DNA of 11,476 nt from JAYUDN01 sp043769645 (GTDB taxonomy: Bacteria; Patescibacteriota; Gracilibacteria; BD1-5; UBA2023), in assembly GCA_043769645.1 (NCBI GenBank), contig JAYVJC010000018.1:1-11476 (forward strand). Direction: 5' to 3'. A program made the position numbers and the translations under genes. Below, piece by piece: positions 7,973 through 11,476 of the stretch (its first letter is position 1; every line of letters begins with the position of its first letter). The notes below the pieces were generated by a model that saw nothing but the letters and a program-made list of their open reading frames with translations, was not told the origin of the DNA and did no database searches.

Positions 7973-7993
7973 TGAGAATAATTCTCATTATAC
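7967..7993. promoter_or_regulatory. perfect 27-nt palindrome with a Fur-type 7-1-7 core, candidate operator
   Basis: GTATAATGAGAAT (7967-7979), a single A (7980), and ATTCTCATTATAC (7981-7993) are exact reverse complements. The core TGAGAAT-A-ATTCTCA has the 7-1-7 form known for Fur-family boxes. It ends 1 nt before the -35 box of the gdh promoter, a good place for an operator. The 1-nt centre and missing T-tract make it a poor terminator. Confidence 0.6.
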
Positions 7994-7994
7994 G

Positions 7995-8022
7995 TTGACT
8001 TCATAGTATATTCAGATAAAAT
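7995..8022 (+). promoter_or_regulatory. promoter of the glutamate dehydrogenase gene
   Basis: TTGACT (7995-8000), a 16-nt spacer and TAAAAT (8017-8022), 22 nt before ATG 8045. The upstream palindrome abuts it, so gdh can be controlled apart from the aminotransferase. Confidence 0.65.
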
Positions 8023-8044
8023 TTTCTAACTTCTAATTTTTTAT

Positions 8045-9289
8045 ATGACACCCAATAATCCTTTTCTTTCTGCCCAGACTCAGATGCGTGCCGCCTACGT
8101 ATTTCTCGAGGGGAGATATGATAGTCAGTTCGAAAAAATCCTTTTACCAGAACGTATTATCGAAGTTGCCATTCCCGTGCGAATGGATAATGGAACGACT
8201 CGTATATTTACTGGATACCGTAGTCAGCATAATGCGGCTCGAGGTCCGTATAAAGGAGGGATTCGCTACCATCAAGATGTGAATAAAGATGAGGTCATGG
8301 CACTCTCCGCTTGGATGAGTATCAAGACCGCGACGCTCGACCTCCCGCTCGGAGGAGGGAAGGGTGGTATTATCGTCAATCCGAAGGAGCTCTCAGTCGG
8401 AGAACTTGAACGACTCTCTCGTGGATGGGTTCAGAAACTCTATAAATACCTCGGACCCCTCGATGATGTCCCAGCTCCAGATGTGAATACGACCGGACAG
8501 ATTATGGCGTGGATGGTGGATGAGTACTCTCGTCTCGTTGGACACTGGACTCCTGGAACCTTTACTGGAAAGCCTCTTGCTATCGGGGGATCTCTCGGTC
8601 GTGATACGGCAACCGCTCAGGGGGGACTCTATACCCTTGAAGCCTATTTGAAAATAAAAGGTGACGTACTGAAATGAAAAAAAGTAGTGATCCAGTGAGC
8701 GGGAAATGCCGGACTCAATATGATCGAACTTATTTCGAAAACAGGAGCGATCCTGATCGGAACGTCGGATTCCCACGGAGGCATCTACGATGCATCGGGA
8801 CTTGATATTGAGCAAATCGTACAACTGAAATCAGAGAAAAAATCTCTTTCTGAGTATAGATGAGGATCCCAGATTTCCAATATTGAACTTCTCGAGCTCA
8901 CGTGTGATATCCTGATCCCAGCCGCTCTGGAAAATCAGATTACCAGTGAGAATGCCTCGAAAGTACAGGCTTCTCTGATTATGGAGCTCGCGAATGGTCC
9001 GATTACTCCCGATGCAGATACGGTGCTCTTCGAGAAAGGGATCCCAGTGATTCCTGATATCCTCGCGAATGCTGGAGGGGTCACGGTTTCTTACTTCGAG
9101 CAGGTACAGAACAATGCGAACTATTTCTGGTCTCGTGCCGAGGTGCAGGAGAAGCTCAAGCTCAAGATGGAAACCGCACTCTCAGGAGTACTCAAAAGTG
9201 CTACAGAGCATAAGGTAATGCTTCGAACGGGTGCCTATGTCGTCGCCCTCGAGCGAATCCTCGAAGCGATGAAAACCAGAGGCGAGTAA
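8045..9289 (+). CDS. gdhA: glutamate dehydrogenase, hexameric type, 414 aa
   Basis: Interconverts glutamate with 2-oxoglutarate and ammonia using NAD(P). ATG 8045 to TAA 9287-9289 has three TGA=Gly codons, one being the first Gly of the Rossmann loop GAGNAG (codon 218, TGA at 8696-8698). Family residues are visible: GPYKGGIRYH with Lys70 (substrate carboxylate), LGGGKGG with catalytic Lys106, and PAPDVNT with catalytic Asp146. Later come TSDSHGGIYDASGLD at the end of the second Rossmann strand, IPAALENQI, and NGPITPDAD with the following PDILANAGGVTVSYFE. The 414-aa length fits the bacterial/archaeal hexameric class. TSDS after the second strand resembles the archaeal enzymes, some of which accept both cofactors, so NAD versus NADP is open. 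It has its own promoter and a Fur-like palindrome. Next to a PatA-like aminotransferase it would regenerate 2-oxoglutarate. Confidence 0.95.
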
Positions 9290-9340
9290 CGAGAGAAGAA
9301 TATAACTTGTAATATTAGTGGATTTGATAATAATTTTAAG

Positions 9341-9490
9341 AAAACGTGATATCTAGAGGACTTGAGATGAATCCATGCAAGGGTGAATTTCAATGCTTGT
9401 AATGGAGACTCTTTTCTCCTAGTTCGGGCAATGCTTAGTTGAGGTTATTCGTGAGAAAAGTAGATCCAAACTCGGAACAGATAAAAATCA
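9341..9490 (+). ncRNA. possible structured non-coding RNA, unassigned
   Basis: The gene-free stretch 9290-9611 is not featureless. TCCATGCAAG (9372-9381) pairs with CTTGTAATGGA (9396-9406) with one bulge. CTTTTCTC (9411-9418) pairs exactly with GAGAAAAG (9453-9460). A weak promoter (TTGTAA at 9307-9312, AATAAT at 9329-9334, 16-nt spacer) would start near 9341. No reading frame of useful length is present. I could not match it to tmRNA, RNase P, SRP or 6S RNA; the boundaries are guesses. Confidence 0.3.
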
Positions 9491-9500
9491 ATAAATAAAT

Positions 9501-9528
9501 TCGACAAATCCCTATTTTTTTATATCAT
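9501..9528 (+). promoter_or_regulatory. candidate promoter for tRNA-Lys
   Basis: TCGACA (9501-9506), a 16-nt spacer and TATCAT (9523-9528), each box one mismatch from consensus. It lies 83 nt before the mature tRNA. Confidence 0.45.
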
Positions 9529-9533
9529 ACGCG

Positions 9534-9607
9534 ACGATAGCCATGAGAGTAGTACTTGGTGCTTCTTTGCACCATTCTTTACCACCTCTCAATGCTAAAG
9601 TTATCGT
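9534..9607 (+). other. nested hairpin in the tRNA leader
   Basis: Four stems nest in one arm: ACGATA (9534-9539) with TATCGT (9602-9607), GC with GC, TGAGAG (9544-9549) with CTCTCA (9586-9591), and TGGTGC (9557-9562) with GCACCA (9569-9574). It fills almost all the space between the promoter and the tRNA. It could guide processing of the precursor. Confidence 0.45.
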
Positions 9608-9611
9608 GTTC

Positions 9612-9687
9612 GGGAATGTAGCTCAGTTGGTAGAGCAGGGCCCTTTTAAGGCCAAGGTCGCGGGTTCGAGCCCCGCCATTCCCACCA
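9612..9687 (+). tRNA. tRNA-Lys (UUU), CCA encoded
   Basis: A full 76-nt cloverleaf. Acceptor GGGAATG pairs with CATTCCC; the D arm is GCTC/GAGC with AGTTGGTA; the anticodon loop CTTTTAA carries TTT; the T arm is GCGGG-TTCGAGC-CCCGC. Discriminator A73 and CCA are encoded. The anticodon stem has a G27-A43 mismatch at its outer pair. The opposite strand from 9646 on is also part of the recombinase frame. Confidence 0.96.
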
Positions 9688-11316
9688 TAGTTCAGACTTT
9701 CAGCTCTCTTTTCAAGGCTTTCCCTTTAACGGAGAGCTTTTTTGGTTCGAACCCTGTATTTTTTGGATGGCGTTTTTCTGGTCGAACCGAAGAATGACTT
9801 TCGCCTGTATATCCTCTTTGGATCAGGTCTTCTTGATAATAACCTCTATTTTTTCCACAAGGATATTTATAAGAGCCTTTTTTTGAATATCGGAAAGGTT
9901 TTGAATGTTCATATCCAAGTTTTTTGAAAAAGCTACCAGTTCAGATTTTGTAGACTCCGCCCTCACAATGGCATCAAGAAGTTTATCAATCTCACTGATT
10001 CGTATTTCCCACTCTCTTCTTTTCTCTACTTCGTGATTGACGAGCTTATTTCGCTTATTCTCATCATAATCTCACTTCAAGAACATTTGCTCAATAGTAA
10101 ACTCTACACTCTCACTCTCTTCTATTACTCTATCTTTCTTTTTTCTTTCTTCAAGAAGTTCTCGATAGTTGGTATCATTGATTGATTGTTTTCGATATAC
10201 CTCAAAAAGTCTCTCAGGTTGTCCTATGATATCAAGAATATGTTGCCATACATAGTCATCTATTGCCTCTCAGGCAATCTCAGTATTTTTAGTCCAAATT
10301 CCATTTTGCCAAAACCCTTTTCTTCTATATCCGTGTCACCCTTTTCATCTCTTGTATCAAACAAAACCTCTTCCTGTGGCAACATCAGTGAGCTTGCTGG
10401 ATAAAAGATAAGTATTTGATCATCATCCTCTTTGGGTATTTTCAGATATTTTTTCAAGTGCTTTTTGTGCAATCTCAAAGGTGAGGGGATGGATCACCTC
10501 AGGAACTGATATGGGTATTGGTTCAATTTCTCCTTTCTCATTTTTTGGTTTATATATGGCATTTCCAATATATGCGGTATCTTCGAGGATATCACGGACA
10601 TAGGTGCCATACCACTTGGTAAATTTTGATTTTTTTAAACTTCACATACCCTTTGCAACTTTGTTTTCATTGAGCATTCTTGCTATACCATCAAGAGACA
10701 TTCCATCAATACAGGAATCAAAAATACACTTTACCCATTCAGCCTCCGACTCGATAATCCGTAGACTTTTCGTAATATCCCCTGTAGTTTTGATCTTCTC
10801 ATAACCAAATGGCGGTGCACTGATAACAAAATTCCCTCTTCGAGCAGAGGCATTCTTTCCTTCACGTGTGCGCATTTTGATTGTCTCTCGTTCAAATTCA
10901 GCAAGTGCTCAAAATATTTGAAAAGTGAGTTTTCCTATTGGTCCCGAAAAATCAATATTTTCTTTGAGTGAGAAGAATCCAACCTTGTAAGATTGGAGAG
11001 TTTCAAAAGAAGCCAAAAGGTGGGAGAGATTACGTGAAAAACGATCAATCTTCCAGACTGCTATGATATCAAACTTTCATTCCTTGGCATCTTGCATCAT
11101 TCGCTTATATGCTGGACGATTGAGATCAGATCCCGTATATCAATCATCAAGGTATAAGCACGCATCATCGTGAATCCAGTCGTGGTGTTCTCCACGATAT
11201 GTCATCATTCCTTGGAGGTCTCTACGTTGAAAATCCAAACCAAAACCATCTCTCGCCTGCTCATCAGTCGAAACACGGATATAAAAAGCGATACGAACTT
11301 TTTTATCTTTTTCCAT
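9646..11316 (-). CDS. large serine recombinase, 556 aa, 3' end overlapping tRNA-Lys
   Basis: Site-specific DNA recombinase of the resolvase/invertase superfamily, typical of integrases of mobile elements. ATG at 11316; the first TAA in frame is 9648-9646 inside the tRNA anticodon loop. Fourteen TGA codons are read as Gly, three of them at family glycines (DDGYTG residue 59, AKEGKFD 80, IFGALAEFER 136). Catalytic domain: IRVSTDEQ with Ser16 and Arg14, WKIDRFSRN (88-96), AEFERE (140-145). A recombinase domain follows (APPFGYEKI, WVKCIF, GIARMLNENK, YVRDILEDTAYIGNA), then a YLLSSKL segment at 303 where a zinc ribbon is usual, but its CxxC pairs are absent, then a long charged coiled coil (about 375-490). 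The last 20 or so codons (WWEWRGSNPRPWP) are antisense tRNA, so the natural C-terminus may be formed by the integration junction. A perfect TATAAT (11355-11350) lies upstream. It is convergent with the tRNA. Confidence 0.9.
9702..9743 (+). terminator. terminator downstream of tRNA-Lys
   Basis: AAGGCTTTCC (9714-9723) pairs with GGAGAGCTT (9731-9739), loop CTTTAAC, followed by a T-run to 9743. A competing exact stem exists: AGCTCTC (9702-9708) with GAGAGCT (9732-9738). It lies inside the antisense 3' end of the recombinase frame. Confidence 0.6.
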
Positions 11317-11349
11317 AGGTTATAAAACAATGAGAAAATATATATTTTT

Positions 11350-11378
11350 ATTATATAAAAAGACGTGAAAAAGTACAA
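11350..11378 (-). promoter_or_regulatory. candidate recombinase promoter
   Basis: A perfect minus-strand TATAAT (11355-11350) with a poor TTGTAC (11378-11373) 17 nt upstream. It lies 33 nt before the recombinase ATG. The gene-free stretch 11317-11437 is otherwise AT-rich with no frame. Confidence 0.35.
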
Positions 11379-11430
11379 ATTGAATATTTTGTGAAGGTTA
11401 AAATTTTATATAGATTACTAAAAAAACGGT

Positions 11431-11463
11431 ATTAAAAAAAGATCCAGTACTAACTGGATCTTT
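11431..11463 (-). terminator. rho-independent terminator for a leftward gene entering from the right
   Basis: AAAGATCCAGT (11438-11448), loop ACTA, ACTGGATCTTT (11453-11463): 11-bp perfect arms. On the minus strand the stem is followed by a run of seven T (11440-11434). On the plus strand the T-run is short, so it may work weakly both ways. Confidence 0.7.
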
Positions 11464-11476
11464 AATATGTTTGTTT

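Noticed and set aside
7967..7993. Palindrome as the terminator of the aminotransferase gene
   Set aside because: Centre of one base, no T-run, and it is attached to a promoter; an operator fits better, although weak termination is not excluded.
109..9289. Many apparent nonsense mutations and pseudogenes at in-frame TGA codons
   Set aside because: TGA falls on conserved glycines and all genes end in TAA, so these are sense codons under table 25.
9543..9797. Plus-strand frame of 84 codons starting MRVVLGASLHH
   Set aside because: It reads through the leader hairpin, the whole tRNA-Lys and the terminator; the NVAQLVEQG and GSSPAIPT parts are the familiar false translation of a tRNA.
10260..10478. 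Minus-strand frame of 72 codons (MRLHKKHLKK...) suggesting a frameshift in the recombinase
   Set aside because: The recombinase frame continues coherently through this stretch with TGA as Gly; the other frame has no recombinase motif.
3139..11460. GATCCAGTA shared by 3141 region and the hairpin at 11441
   Set aside because: Nine-base match with no extended homology; expected by chance in 11 kb.
1..11476. CRISPR array, insertion sequence or restriction system
   Set aside because: No regular spaced repeats, no transposase frame with terminal inverted repeats, and no methylase or nuclease motifs seen on either strand.

Overview
The window comes from a bacterium that reads UGA as glycine (translation table 25), as in the candidate phyla Gracilibacteria (BD1-5/GN02) and Absconditabacteria (SR1). 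Read with the standard code, almost every gene looks broken by in-frame TGA. Read with UGA=Gly, ten long reading frames close up, all ending in TAA, and the TGA codons fall where conserved glycines belong (GDH nucleotide loop, PatA EPIQGE, serine-recombinase DDGYTG). CGA and CGG still encode conserved arginines, which argues against the Absconditabacteria lineage that moved those codons to Trp. No gene has a Shine-Dalgarno sequence, and the recognisable promoters mostly have a 16-nt spacer.

Region 1 (1-4410) is an accessory block. It holds an unknown 197-aa protein, a 94-nt remnant of an ABC-F gene 3' end, a small lipoprotein gene, a complete ABC-F ATPase gene on the minus strand, a degenerate response-regulator receiver protein, and an unknown 220-aa protein. 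Three of these genes have strong TTGACA-N16-TATRTT promoters, and two of the promoters share a nearly identical 27-nt block. The four unknown or small genes are AT-rich in codon choice. The ABC-F gene and Region 2 favour CTC/ATC/GTC codons.

Region 2 (4421-9289) looks like a catabolic set on the plus strand: aldehyde dehydrogenase, a seven-helix PQ-loop-like membrane protein, a class III aminotransferase very like putrescine aminotransferase PatA/YgjG, and glutamate dehydrogenase. Together they could move amino groups from putrescine (or another omega-amine such as GABA) to 2-oxoglutarate, oxidise the aldehyde, and regenerate 2-oxoglutarate with release of ammonia and NAD(P)H. A perfect 27-nt palindrome with a Fur-type core lies across the aminotransferase stop codon, just upstream of the gdh promoter.

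Region 3 (9290-11476) has a possibly structured non-coding stretch, tRNA-Lys(UUU), and a convergent 556-codon large serine recombinase frame whose 3' end reads antisense into the tRNA as far as its anticodon loop. This is the layout of an element integrated at a tRNA gene. The right edge has a perfect hairpin that would terminate a minus-strand transcript entering from outside the window.
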